From assembly GCF_017830045.1 (NCBI RefSeq), contig NZ_JAEDXU010000014.1, positions 1 through 64,000 of the forward strand: DNA of 64,000 nt, in the 5' to 3' direction. Positions 19,565 to 27,922 of the stretch are shown here, in pieces (positions within the stretch are counted from its first letter, which is position 1; every line of letters starts with the position of its first letter). A model generated the notes under the pieces. The model saw only the letters and a program-made list of their open reading frames with translations, did no database searches and was not told where the DNA came from. This DNA is from Enterococcus larvae. Lineage in GTDB: Bacteria > Bacillota > Bacilli > Lactobacillales > Enterococcaceae. A program made the position numbers and the translations under genes.

Positions 19565-20526
19565 AGCAAGCAGCAGAAACACTGAATGTCTCTATATCTC
19601 CTCATCTTCACAGTGGCAGAACCAGTCGCAGTATTATGCTGGACGTGGTTATCGCATTGATTCCGGCAATGGCTGCTTCTGGTATCATTTTTGGCTTTAG
19701 AGCAATACTGTTGATTGGCGTAACAACTGTTTCATGTGTTGTGAGTGAGTATGCCTTTCGCAAAATAATCAAACGTTCTCAAAGTATCAACGATTTAACT
19801 GCGGTAGTTACGGGGATCTTACTGGCGTTGAATCTGCCTGTGACGCTGCCCTTTTGGATGGCTGCTTTAGGCGGCGGGATAGCAATCATTATTGTAAAAC
19901 AATTCTTTGGTGGTGTCGGACAGAATTTTGTGAATCCGGCAATCACGGCTCGAATCGTTCTTTTGATGTCCTTTGCTTCTCAGATGAATGTATGGAAGGA
20001 ACCCTTTTATTATTTATCAGAATCAACAGACATAGTTTCTTCTGCTACTTATTTTGCAAATGCGGCAGAAGGAAATTTGCCATCCCTAACAGATATGTTT
20101 TTAGGGGTCAGAACAGGCAGCCTGGGGGAAACCTGTGCGGTCGCTCTACTTCTAGGTGGTTTCTATTTGATTTTTCGAGGTGTGATCACACCGCTGATTC
20201 CTGCCTGTTTTATTGGAACAGTGGCCGTACTGAGCTTGCTTTTAGGCGGTGATCCGTTGTATCAGGTTCTATCCGGCGGCTTACTGCTAGGGGCTATTTT
20301 CATGGCAACTGATTACACAACGTCACCCATCAATCGAAAAGGGAAAATTATTTTTGCTATAGGCTGTGGTGTGATCACGGTTTTGATTCGTTTCTATGCC
20401 TCATTACCTGAAGGAGTATCATATGCCATTTTACTCATGAATATTTTGGTACCGCATATTGAAACCTTGACGATACCAAGGGCCTTTGGAGAGAAGCGGA
20501 GGGATATCAATGAAACAGTCAAATAG
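19561..20526 (+). CDS. rnfD: Rnf complex subunit D (flavinylated membrane subunit)
   Basis: RnfD is a membrane subunit that carries a covalently bound FMN. The 321-residue protein has about nine or ten hydrophobic segments and the family core GGVGQNFVNPAITARIVLL. The sequence DIVSSATYF near residues 157-165 matches the position of the covalent-FMN (S/D)GAT motif, with Thr163 the candidate attachment site; the Gly is replaced by Ser. It overlaps rnfC by 4 bases and rnfG by 17. No ApbE flavin transferase is encoded nearby. Confidence 0.94.
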   Translation: MKQAAETLNVSISPHLHSGRTSRSIMLDVVIALIPAMAASGIIFGFRAILLIGVTTVSCVVSEYAFRKIIKRSQSINDLTAVVTGILLALNLPVTLPFWMAALGGGIAIIIVKQFFGGVGQNFVNPAITARIVLLMSFASQMNVWKEPFYYLSESTDIVSSATYFANAAEGNLPSLTDMFLGVRTGSLGETCAVALLLGGFYLIFRGVITPLIPACFIGTVAVLSLLLGGDPLYQVLSGGLLLGAIFMATDYTTSPINRKGKIIFAIGCGVITVLIRFYASLPEGVSYAILLMNILVPHIETLTIPRAFGEKRRDINETVK

Positions 20527-21076
20527 ACGAGCTGTGATTTCCGGAACAGTATGTTTGATGGTCATCTGCTTTGTCGTGACATTGACTGTTGCGGGAACTC
20601 GATTTATTTTCAAGGATAAAATTGCCGCACAGGAATGGCAGAACACGGAGCAATCAATGAATCGTATTTTGAAAGCAGACTCCTATGAGAATTTATCCAC
20701 TGACGATGAAGAAAAAGCATATGCTGCATTAGATAGAAATGGAGAAATACTGGGCTATATTTTTATTACAGAAGCATATGGCTATGGCAGTATGATCAGC
20801 GTGATGAGCGGTATATCAGCCGGTGAGGTCATGGGTATTGAAATTTTGGATTGTACGAATGAAACACCGGGGTTAGGTCAAAATGTTGCTGAGGTTTCAT
20901 TTAAAAACCAGTTCAGCGGTTTGACCTCCAATCCTGAGGTAACAAAAACAGAAAAGAAGACAGCGGATCAGGTTGAAGCAGTCACGGGAGCGACGAAGTC
21001 TTCTGTTGCAGTAGCTGAAGCAGTGGGTATTGCGCTAAGTCGATACCAAGAGCATGTTGATTCTGTAGTGAAATGA
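20510..21076 (+). CDS. rnfG: Rnf complex subunit G (covalent FMN protein)
   Basis: RnfG has one N-terminal membrane anchor (about residues 10-32) and an extracytoplasmic FMN-binding domain. In the 188 residues the FMN attachment motif is VTGATKSSVAV near the C-terminus, the classic SGAT(S/T)-type site modified by ApbE. The start ATG 20510 follows GGAGGG by 6 bases and lies inside the end of rnfD. A more upstream in-frame start would add eight residues without support. It passes electrons between RnfD and the membrane subunits. Confidence 0.94.
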   Translation: MKQSNRRAVISGTVCLMVICFVVTLTVAGTRFIFKDKIAAQEWQNTEQSMNRILKADSYENLSTDDEEKAYAALDRNGEILGYIFITEAYGYGSMISVMSGISAGEVMGIEILDCTNETPGLGQNVAEVSFKNQFSGLTSNPEVTKTEKKTADQVEAVTGATKSSVAVAEAVGIALSRYQEHVDSVVK

Positions 21077-21095
21077 GAAAGTGAGGGAGAGTCTA

Positions 21096-21788
21096 TTGGA
21101 AAAACCAAAGTTACTATCCATTTTTACAAAGGGAATCATCGTGGAAAATCCTGTGTTACGGCTGGTTTTAGGAACATGTCCAGCACTTGCAGTGACAACG
21201 TCTGCTATGAACGGCTTAGGGATGGGTGCTGCTGCAACCGTTGTCTTACTGGGGTCGAATGTAGCAATTTCCTCGTTGCGAAAGCTCATACCTGACCGCG
21301 TACGAATACCTGCATTTATTACGATCATCGCCGGTTTCGTAACAGTGGTTCAACTGCTGATAAAAGCACTGGCTCCCGCATTAGATGCCACCTTGGGCAT
21401 TTATTTACCACTGATTGTTGTGAACTGTATTATTTTGGGAAGAGCAGAGGCCTATGCAAAAAATAATCCTGTATTACATTCTGCGCTGGATGGCTTGGGA
21501 ATGGGTGTTGGGTTTACCTTGGCGCTGTTGCTTATGGGAGGGATCCGTGAGCTTCTTGGTAGCGGAACGATTTTAGGCATTGCTGTTACTTCTGAATTTA
21601 TCACACCCATGACGGTGATGCTGTTGCCTCCCGGCGGTTTCTTTGTCTTTGGCATGCTGATCATGCTAGTCAATAAATTGAGTGAGGAAAAAAACAGCAG
21701 AACTCTGGATTGTTCAGCTTGTCCAATTGTAGAAGCCTGTCCAAACGTTGACTCATGTGAAGCAAAAGAGAAAGGAGAGGATTGCTGA
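21096..21788 (+). CDS. rnfE: Rnf complex subunit E
   Basis: RnfE is an integral membrane subunit of the same fold as RnfA; the two are thought to form the ion-translocating and Fe-S-bridging core. About six membrane segments are seen, with the paired motifs NPVLRLVLGTCPALAVTTS and LIVVNCIILGRAEAYA. The C-terminus is unusual: an extra tail from about residue 208 with five cysteines (CSACPIVEACPNVDSC ... C). I choose TTG 21096, which follows GGGAGAG by 5 bases; GTG 21081 has no Shine-Dalgarno. It overlaps rnfA by one base (TGATG). Length is 230 residues from the TTG. Confidence 0.93.
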   Translation: MEKPKLLSIFTKGIIVENPVLRLVLGTCPALAVTTSAMNGLGMGAAATVVLLGSNVAISSLRKLIPDRVRIPAFITIIAGFVTVVQLLIKALAPALDATLGIYLPLIVVNCIILGRAEAYAKNNPVLHSALDGLGMGVGFTLALLLMGGIRELLGSGTILGIAVTSEFITPMTVMLLPPGGFFVFGMLIMLVNKLSEEKNSRTLDCSACPIVEACPNVDSCEAKEKGEDC

Positions 21789-22378
21789 TGCAGATGATGC
21801 TGACAATTTTAGTTGCGGGAATTTTAACAGATAATTTTGTGTTGGCACAATTTTTAGGGATCTGTCCCTTTCTTGGTGTCTCAAAAAAATTGGATACAGC
21901 AGTTGGAATGTCCTTGGCAGTAACACTTGTGATGGTCATTGCAACACTGGTCACTTATCCGATTTACACAGGAATACTCGTTCCTTTAGGCTTAGATTAC
22001 CTACAAACGATTGTCTTTATTCTAGGTATAGCTGCACTTGTTCAATTAGTGGAAATCCTGCTGAAACGGTATATGGAACCTCTGTATAAGTCATTGGGGA
22101 TCTACTTACCATTGATAACAACAAATTGTGCTGTATTAGGAGTGACCCTGCTTCATCATGCAAAGAATTATACATTTTTACAAGCGATCGTCAATGCCTT
22201 TGCAGGTGGGCTAGGCTTTTTACTAGCAATGGTGATTTTTGCAGGTGTGCGACAGCGGCTGGAAGGAAACGATATTCCGGAAGGACTAAAAGGGATGCCG
22301 ATCACCTTGGTTTCTGCTGCAATCGTGTCTCTGTCGTTTCTTGGCTTTGCGGGTCTGGCTGAAGGACTGTTTAATTAG
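21788..22378 (+). CDS. rnfA: Rnf complex subunit A
   Basis: RnfA is a six-helix membrane protein related to RnfE and NqrE. The 196-residue sequence shows the signature TDNFVLAQFLGICPFLGVSKK and PLITTNCAVLGV, where the conserved cysteines bind the membrane-embedded cluster in known Rnf structures. The start ATG 21788 is 6 bases after AGGAGAGG and overlaps the rnfE stop; a TTG at 21782 is less likely. It lies 17 bases before rnfB. Confidence 0.95.
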   Translation: MQMMLTILVAGILTDNFVLAQFLGICPFLGVSKKLDTAVGMSLAVTLVMVIATLVTYPIYTGILVPLGLDYLQTIVFILGIAALVQLVEILLKRYMEPLYKSLGIYLPLITTNCAVLGVTLLHHAKNYTFLQAIVNAFAGGLGFLLAMVIFAGVRQRLEGNDIPEGLKGMPITLVSAAIVSLSFLGFAGLAEGLFN

Positions 22379-22395
22379 TAAGGAGAGGGAAGAAA

Positions 22396-23208
22396 ATGAT
22401 AGAAAGTATTGTTGCCCCCATTCTCATTGTGTCGGGGCTTGGCCTGTTTGCCGGTATCGGCCTATCTATCGCCACGATCATTTTTGATAAGCCAGCTGAT
22501 AAGAAAGAAGAAGCATTGAAGGAGATTCTTCCGGGAATCAACTGCGGCGCTTGCGGCTTTACAGGGTGTGAGGGATATGCTCAGGCTATGGCGGCGAATG
22601 AAGCTGAAGCAAACCTTTGTACACCTGGAGGGATCGATGTCCAAACACAATTAGCTGAACTTTTGGGAACCGCTATTGGTGATTATCGGCGAACAGCTGC
22701 ATTTGTTCATTGTAATGGAACTTGCAATCATACCAAAGAAAAAATGAATTATGCAGGTGCAGAGACCTGCTATGGCGCCGCTCAAATCTTTGGCGGTCCT
22801 GGAAGCTGTCAGTTCGGCTGTATGGGCTATGGAGATTGTGAAGCTGTTTGTGCATACGATGCGATCCATATCAAAAATGGTGTGGCTGTAGTGGATGAAG
22901 AGAGATGTATTGGCTGTTTAGAATGTATTACAGCATGCCCTAAGCAATTGATCCGTATGTTGCCGGCTGCTGAGATTTCTGCTGTTGTCTGCTCAAATCA
23001 TGAACGAGGCGGAGGTGTCAAAAAGCTCTGTGAAGTAGGATGCATTGCCTGTAGTAAATGTGTTCGAAGCTGCCCGGTTCAAGCAATCACGATGGAAGAA
23101 TCACTGGCAGTGATCGATCCTGAGCTGTGCACCAATTGCGGAAGCTGTATAGAGGTTTGTCCGCAGAACTGTATCGTAGAGGTTGGCTCTAGTGTGAAGG
23201 TTGGTTAG
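22396..23208 (+). CDS. rnfB: Rnf complex subunit B (ferredoxin-interacting multi-cluster protein)
   Basis: RnfB accepts electrons from reduced ferredoxin on the cytoplasmic face. The 270 residues begin with a hydrophobic anchor and then the first cluster motif NCGACGFTGCEGYAQA ... C. Several ferredoxin-type motifs follow: CQFGCMGYGDCEAVC, CIGCLECITACP, CEVGCIACSKCVRSCP and CTNCGSCIEVCP, as in clostridial RnfB. AGGAGAGG lies upstream. It is the last gene of the operon. No clear terminator was found before the rplS promoter, so read-through into rplS is possible. Confidence 0.95.
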   Translation: MIESIVAPILIVSGLGLFAGIGLSIATIIFDKPADKKEEALKEILPGINCGACGFTGCEGYAQAMAANEAEANLCTPGGIDVQTQLAELLGTAIGDYRRTAAFVHCNGTCNHTKEKMNYAGAETCYGAAQIFGGPGSCQFGCMGYGDCEAVCAYDAIHIKNGVAVVDEERCIGCLECITACPKQLIRMLPAAEISAVVCSNHERGGGVKKLCEVGCIACSKCVRSCPVQAITMEESLAVIDPELCTNCGSCIEVCPQNCIVEVGSSVKVG

Positions 23209-23375
23209 TAGATTGATCAGGGTAAAGAAGAGTAAAGATGTGAATAGCTTGAACGGTTGACAATTTTTTGGTGTTTCTGGGTAATGCAAGAAATATTCAA
23301 GTAGTAAAAGCAGGAGAAAGATCCATGAATCACAGGCTGAAGGGGAAGTTTTCCTTAGATATAAAGAAAATTTCC

Positions 23376-23404
23376 TTTACAGCTATTTTTGTCTGTGCTA
23401 AAAT
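23376..23404 (+). promoter_or_regulatory. rplS promoter
   Basis: TTTACA (23376-23381), a 17-bp spacer and TAAAAT (23399-23404) with an upstream TG form a strong promoter. rplS thus has its own promoter after separation from trmD. Confidence 0.8.
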
Positions 23405-23408
23405 GATT

Positions 23409-23485
23409 TGGTGAGTGCAAAAGCACTCATCTATTACGATATTCCGCTGTGACAATTGCTCATAAGAATGTTTTGTATAAGGAGA
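23409..23485 (+). promoter_or_regulatory. Probable ribosomal protein L19 leader
   Basis: The transcript should start near 23411 and open with a GAGTGC-AAAA-GCACTC hairpin, followed by a second structured stretch with ATTC / GAAT ends, before the rplS Shine-Dalgarno. Size, position and the first hairpin fit the L19 leader described in Firmicutes, which is thought to mediate autoregulation by L19. I could not align it to a covariance model. Confidence 0.55.
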
Positions 23486-23493
23486 AGGATAAA

Positions 23494-23841
23494 ATGAATC
23501 CATTGATCGAAGAATTAACAAAGGAACAACTACGTTCAGACATTCCAGCGTTTCGCCCAGGGGACACAGTACGTGTTCACGCGAAAGTTGTCGAAGGTAC
23601 TCGTGAACGTATCCAGATTTTTGAAGGTGTTGTAATCAAACGCCGCGGAGCTGGAATCAGCGAGACTTACACAGTACGTAAGATCTCTGGCGGTGTAGGT
23701 GTGGAACGTACATTCCCATTACACACTCCACGTGTTGCTCAAATCGAAGTAGTTCGCTATGGTAAAGTACGTCGTGCAAAACTGTACTACCTACGTGCAT
23801 TACACGGAAAAGCAGCTCGTATCAAAGAAATCCGTCGTTAA
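23494..23841 (+). CDS. rplS: 50S ribosomal protein L19
   Basis: L19 lies at the 30S-50S interface. The 115-residue protein [18 protein letters not shown]... has the family core [39 protein letters not shown] and the terminal RRAKLYYLR. The start ATG 23494 follows AGGAGAAGG; an upstream in-frame start would add 15 non-conserved residues. It normally follows trmD directly, but here it is alone with its own promoter, leader and terminator. Confidence 0.98.
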   Translation: MNPLIEELTKEQLRSDIPAFRPGDTVRVHAKVVEGTRERIQIFEGVVIKRRGAGISETYTVRKISGGVGVERTFPLHTPRVAQIEVVRYGKVRRAKLYYLRALHGKAARIKEIRR

Positions 23842-23864
23842 TTCATTATTATCGAATGAGATTG

Positions 23865-23893
23865 AACCCCTTGAGAAATCAAGGGGTTTTTTG
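23865..23893 (+). terminator. rplS terminator
   Basis: AACCCCTTGA / TCAAGGGGTT stem with a GAAA loop, followed by a T run. Confidence 0.9.
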
Positions 23894-24110
23894 TATGTTC
23901 TTGTTATTTAAAATAGGTAATGATAGAGAGCGTCATTATTCAAATAAATGAAGAGTCGCAGAAAAGGGACAGAGGACTACAGTAATTCGATGTCCTTTCT
24001 CAATTTTCCCCTAAATAGCTATAAATATCTCTTGTACAGACTTCTTATATTTCATTAATAGGGCTCACACAACCTAGCGGCCAATCGTCCCAAACCCATT
24101 TTCAATTCGT

Positions 24111-24146
24111 AAAAAAAAAGTGACGACAATAGTCACTGCTTTTTTG
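24111..24146. terminator. Terminator of the RpiR-family gene, A/T tracts on both sides
   Basis: AGTGAC / GTCACT stem flanked by A9 and T6. On the minus strand it ends the rpiR-family transcript. Confidence 0.8.
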
Positions 24147-24158
24147 TATGAAAATAAA

Positions 24159-24908
24159 TTACTGATTCTTGATTTTATGAACTGTTCTAGCAAGGATCTC
24201 AAGTATATATGTCACAGATAATTGAGAAGTGATATTTGTTTCTCTATACATTTCCGTATTGGCATAATAGGGAATATCTACATCAGATAATTTTGCGATT
24301 GATGAATTGGAACTGTTTGTTATTGAAATGATAGAAGAACTATGCAGTTTAATGTGATTAATGTAATCAATGATATCTTCATTTTCTCCGGATACAGATA
24401 ATGTAACGAGACAGACTTTGTTGTCTAATCGATCTGAAATATTATACAGCGGAGTGTTCAATGGATCTTGTATATTCAATGCCAAGGTAAAAAGGGAGGA
24501 GAACAGCAATGCTCCGTAGCTTGCAAAGATGCTTGATGTTCCGATACCTACGAAAAGAACCAGATCAGATTCTTTAAGAATATTTGCTGCAGAATTTATG
24601 CGCTCCTGAAATTCATTAGAGTGTGTTCTCTTTAAAAACTCTATGAAAGGAAGCTCATCGATTGTTTGAATGGGTTCAGATAGCTCTTTTAATTCTTTCG
24701 CATATATTTGAAGCTTAAGTCGAAAATCAGCATATCCATTACAATCAAACTTTTTGCAAAACCTTAAAATAGTTGATGTACTTACATGACACGCATCGGC
24801 TAATTCCCTTATTCTCATATAAGGAACTGAATTTAGATTTTTAGTGATATAGTCATAAATATCAATTTCAATACTTCTTAACTCCGCTTGATAAGGTAAG
24901 AACAGCAT
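24159..24908 (-). CDS. RpiR/MurR-family sugar-phosphate-responsive regulator
   Basis: The 249-residue protein has an N-terminal RpiR helix-turn-helix domain (about 1-75: IRELADACHVSTSTILRFCKKF) and a C-terminal SIS domain (about 105-235) that binds phosphosugars, with VLFVGIGTSSIFASYGALL near the start of the SIS fold. It is divergent from the EIIC-GH4 operon 339 bases away, so it probably controls uptake and hydrolysis of a beta-glucoside in response to a phosphorylated sugar. AGAGGTGA precedes its ATG. Confidence 0.92.
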   Translation of the reverse strand: MLFLPYQAELRSIEIDIYDYITKNLNSVPYMRIRELADACHVSTSTILRFCKKFDCNGYADFRLKLQIYAKELKELSEPIQTIDELPFIEFLKRTHSNEFQERINSAANILKESDLVLFVGIGTSSIFASYGALLFSSLFTLALNIQDPLNTPLYNISDRLDNKVCLVTLSVSGENEDIIDYINHIKLHSSSIISITNSSNSSIAKLSDVDIPYYANTEMYRETNITSQLSVTYILEILARTVHKIKNQ

Positions 24909-24930
24909 AATTAATCACCTCTCCATTAGT

Positions 24931-25053
24931 TATAGCTATAGTGATCCTGTAGCAATTTACATGACTTTAGTGAAATGATATACAGAAAAGCAGCTGGAGG
25001 TTCAGTCAGAACCTGCCAGACTATACTTTGGGCCAATAGCCAATGATTTGTCA
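24931..25053 (+). repeat. Possible intergenic inverted-repeat element (copy C, degenerate)
   Basis: TATAGTGATCCTG on the left and the reverse complement of CAGGATTTATATA on the right (25032-25044) share 10 of 13 positions. Inside is a GGTTC / GAACC hairpin. It resembles copies A and D but is weaker. It lies in the divergent rpiR-EIIC gap. Confidence 0.3.
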
Positions 25054-25118
25054 GGATTTATATAAAGTATAAGTGAAAAAAATTACATTAGCAACAAACA
25101 GAAAGATAAACAATTGAA

Positions 25119-25217
25119 AAAACACAGTGTTTTATTTTTGTTACAAATGCCTAAAAATGAGACCTTTGCCTAGATAGCCTTAACGTATATACAACAGATG
25201 CAAGCCTTTTCTATAAT
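25119..25217 (+). promoter_or_regulatory. EIIC-GH4 operon promoter region with AAAACAC palindrome
   Basis: A perfect palindrome AAAACAC-A-GTGTTTT (25119-25133) lies 79 bases upstream of a consensus TATAAT (25212-25217). The -35 is weak (ATACAA), so activation may be needed. The palindrome is a candidate site for the RpiR-family protein. Confidence 0.5.
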
Positions 25218-25247
25218 ACAAATATAACAAAGAAAAGGAGAGTTATT

Positions 25248-26519
25248 ATGGATAAGTTTTTGAATTGGATGCAAAGTGTTGTAATTCCGCCGATGACTAA
25301 ATTGGGAAATCAGAGGCATCTTGTGGCAGTCAGAAATGGTCTTGCATTGACCTTACCAGCTATCATCAGTGGTAGTGTATTTTTGATTATTGGAAATATT
25401 CCTATTGATGCTTGGCTGAATTTTTTAAGCCCTTATGAGAATATGATCAATGCTGCTGTCAATGTTTCATTCGGTATTATTTCTTTATTAGCAGCGACAG
25501 GAATTGGGTACCAGTTAAGTAAGAGCTATGGCTTAGATGCGATATCGGGCGCCGGACTAGCTGTGATGGCTTTTATCATTACCCAGCTTTCAGATGAGTT
25601 TGTTATTGATCCGGCTGGTTTTGATTCAACAGGGCTGTTTACAGCTATAATTGCCAGTATTGCAGCGGCTGAGATATTTCATTTTTGTATTAAGAAAAAA
25701 CTGGTTATCAAGCTGCCTGATGGTGTTCCTCCAGCAGTGAGTAACTCTTTTGTATCATTGGTTCCTGCTATGATCGTTCTTATTTTATTCTGGACCATTC
25801 GGGTACCGCTGAATTTTGATATCACGCAATTTATTGAACAGCTGTTTACACCTCTGTTGTTTGCTTTAAACAGCTTGCCTGGAATTTTACTCTATACTTT
25901 CTTAGTTAGTTTATTATGGTGTGCCGGTATCCATGGTGATATGACGCTGGAGGGTGTTGCCGACCCGATTTTCTTAACGTTTATCGCTGCTAATGCATCC
26001 GCATATGCTAAAGGAGAAGCGCTTCCTTATATTACTGCTTCAGGATTTTCCAGTCTATTTGTGAATGTTGGCGGTACAGGAGCTACGTTGACATTAGTAC
26101 TATTAATGATCTTTTCAAAATCCAAAACCTATAAACAGCTAGGGCGAATCGCTCTGCCGGGGTCACTTTTTGAAATCAATGAACCTGTGATTTTTGGCTT
26201 TCCGATTATTATGAACCCATTGATGATGATTCCATTTATCCTGATTCCGTTAGTATTAGCTACAAGCAGCTATCTGCTGATGTCTATCGGATTGATTGGA
26301 AAACCAATCATGGTAGTCCCTTGGACCATGCCGCCAATCATTGGGCCGCTGATGGCAACTGGTTGGGATTGGCGTGCGGCTGTGTGGTCAGCAATAGAAA
26401 TAGTTATTGCAGTCGCAATCTATTTTCCGTTCTTTAAAATTGCTGAAAAGGAAATGCTGTTGAATGAAGAAGAGAGCAGTCAAATTGAAGAACCGGACAC
26501 AATCGAGTTTGTTGATTAA
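25248..26519 (+). CDS. celB: PTS system EIIC component, lactose/cellobiose/N,N'-diacetylchitobiose family
   Basis: EIIC is the membrane channel that takes up a beta-linked disaccharide with phosphorylation. The 423-residue protein has about nine or ten hydrophobic segments and the PTS_EIIC type 2 signatures: LPDGVPPAVSNSFVSLVPA, WCAGIHGDMTLEGVADPI, and the conserved FEINEPVIFGFPIIMNP (the Glu-Pro glucose-recognition motif). Only the C domain is encoded; no EIIA or EIIB gene is nearby, so these must be supplied from another locus. The GH4 gene follows 24 bases later. Confidence 0.93.
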   Translation: MDKFLNWMQSVVIPPMTKLGNQRHLVAVRNGLALTLPAIISGSVFLIIGNIPIDAWLNFLSPYENMINAAVNVSFGIISLLAATGIGYQLSKSYGLDAISGAGLAVMAFIITQLSDEFVIDPAGFDSTGLFTAIIASIAAAEIFHFCIKKKLVIKLPDGVPPAVSNSFVSLVPAMIVLILFWTIRVPLNFDITQFIEQLFTPLLFALNSLPGILLYTFLVSLLWCAGIHGDMTLEGVADPIFLTFIAANASAYAKGEALPYITASGFSSLFVNVGGTGATLTLVLLMIFSKSKTYKQLGRIALPGSLFEINEPVIFGFPIIMNPLMMIPFILIPLVLATSSYLLMSIGLIGKPIMVVPWTMPPIIGPLMATGWDWRAAVWSAIEIVIAVAIYFPFFKIAEKEMLLNEEESSQIEEPDTIEFVD

Positions 26520-26543
26520 TACTAAGCTAAGGAGGATAAAGGT

Positions 26544-27863
26544 ATGAAGAAAAAATTGAAAATCGTAACAATAGGCGGAGGTTCAAGCTATACCCCTGAA
26601 TTAGTTGAAGGCTTCATTAAGCGATATGATGAGTTTCCTTTGACTGAATTGTGGCTTGTTGATATTGAGGCAGGGCTGGAAAAACTGAATATTGTTGGAG
26701 AAATGGCTAAAAGAATGGTCAAGAAAGCTGGGATCGAGTGTGAGGTTCACCTGACGTTGGATCGCGAGGAAGCACTTAAAGACGCAGATTTTGTGACAAC
26801 ACAGTTAAGAGTAGGTTTACTTGATGCACGGATTTTGGACGAACGTATTCCATTAAGCCATGGATTGATTGGACAAGAAACAAATGGAGCAGGTGGAATA
26901 TTTAAGGCGTTAAGAACCATTCCGGTTATTCTGGATATCGTAGAGGATATGAAAAGGCTTTGCCCCGATGCTTGGCTGATCAACTTTACTAACCCGGCTG
27001 GCATGGTAACAGAAGCAGTACTGCGCTATGGTAATTGGAATAAAGTCGTAGGCTTATGTAATATTCCGGTAAATGCTGTTGTGGAAGAATCTAAAATCCT
27101 TGGGGAAGAAACCAAAAATCTGTTTTTCCATTTTGCAGGAATCAACCATTTGCATTGGCATACTGTAACGGATGCAGCTGGCAACAACCGTACTGACGAG
27201 CTGATAGAAAAGATGTATGGAAGCGGAGATGCGAAGTCTATCGTAGCAAATATCAAGGATAATGATCTGATTTTTGAACAAGTTGAGAATCTTCATATGG
27301 TTCCTTGCCCATACCACAATTACTATTATTATACGGATAAAATGCTTGCTGAAGAGCTGGAAGACTTCAAAAACCATGGAACTCGTGCTGAACGAGTGAA
27401 GGTAATTGAAAAAGAATTATTTGAACTTTATAAAGATCCAAAACTCGATTATAAACCAAAACAGCTGGCAGAAAGAGGCGGCGCGAGATATAGCGATGCT
27501 GCCTGTGAAACTATTACTTCTATATATAACGATAAACATACCATTATGACTGTCAGCACAAAAAATAATGGGACTATCACGGACTTGCCTGAGGATTCAG
27601 CAGTTGAAGTAACCTGCATGCTGACAGGACAGGGACCCATTCCTTATAATTTCGGAAAGTTTGAAGCGAAGGAGCGCGGCTTGCTTCAATTAATGAAGGC
27701 TATGGAAGAACTTACAATTGAGGCAGCTGTTTCAGGAGATAGAGGAACCCTGCTTCAAGCCTTTACAATGAATCCTCTGATTACAAGTGGCGATGTTGCC
27801 AAAACGGTCATGGAGGAGCTGTTAGAGGCGCATAAAGAGCATCTTCCTAATTTCTTTAGATGA
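26544..27863 (+). CDS. GH4 6-phospho-beta-glucosidase
   Basis: GH4 enzymes cleave 6-phospho-glycosides by an NAD- and Mn-dependent oxidation/elimination route in the cytoplasm. The 439 residues include the NAD-binding GGGSSYTPE at the N-terminus, NFTNPAGMVTEAV (phosphate recognition), GLCNIPVNAV (metal Cys) and GINHLHW (metal His). The sequence is closest in style to LicH/CelF-type enzymes acting on cellobiose-6-phosphate or related beta-glucosides. Pairing with the cellobiose-type EIIC supports that. A terminator-like hairpin follows. Confidence 0.93.
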   Translation: MKKKLKIVTIGGGSSYTPELVEGFIKRYDEFPLTELWLVDIEAGLEKLNIVGEMAKRMVKKAGIECEVHLTLDREEALKDADFVTTQLRVGLLDARILDERIPLSHGLIGQETNGAGGIFKALRTIPVILDIVEDMKRLCPDAWLINFTNPAGMVTEAVLRYGNWNKVVGLCNIPVNAVVEESKILGEETKNLFFHFAGINHLHWHTVTDAAGNNRTDELIEKMYGSGDAKSIVANIKDNDLIFEQVENLHMVPCPYHNYYYYTDKMLAEELEDFKNHGTRAERVKVIEKELFELYKDPKLDYKPKQLAERGGARYSDAACETITSIYNDKHTIMTVSTKNNGTITDLPEDSAVEVTCMLTGQGPIPYNFGKFEAKERGLLQLMKAMEELTIEAAVSGDRGTLLQAFTMNPLITSGDVAKTVMEELLEAHKEHLPNFFR

Positions 27864-27873
27864 TTTCAAAGAA

Positions 27874-27922
27874 GCATTACCTAATTACTATCTAGTGATT
27901 GGGTGATGCTCTTTCATTCTTT
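27874..27922 (+). terminator. Likely terminator after the GH4 gene
   Basis: GCATTACCTAAT / ATTGGGTGATGC stem followed by a broken T-rich stretch. Confidence 0.65.

Noticed and set aside
19854-20252. 132-codon alternative frame in rnfD
   Set aside because: Cys/Arg-rich translation of rnfD in another frame; rnfD itself is fully supported.
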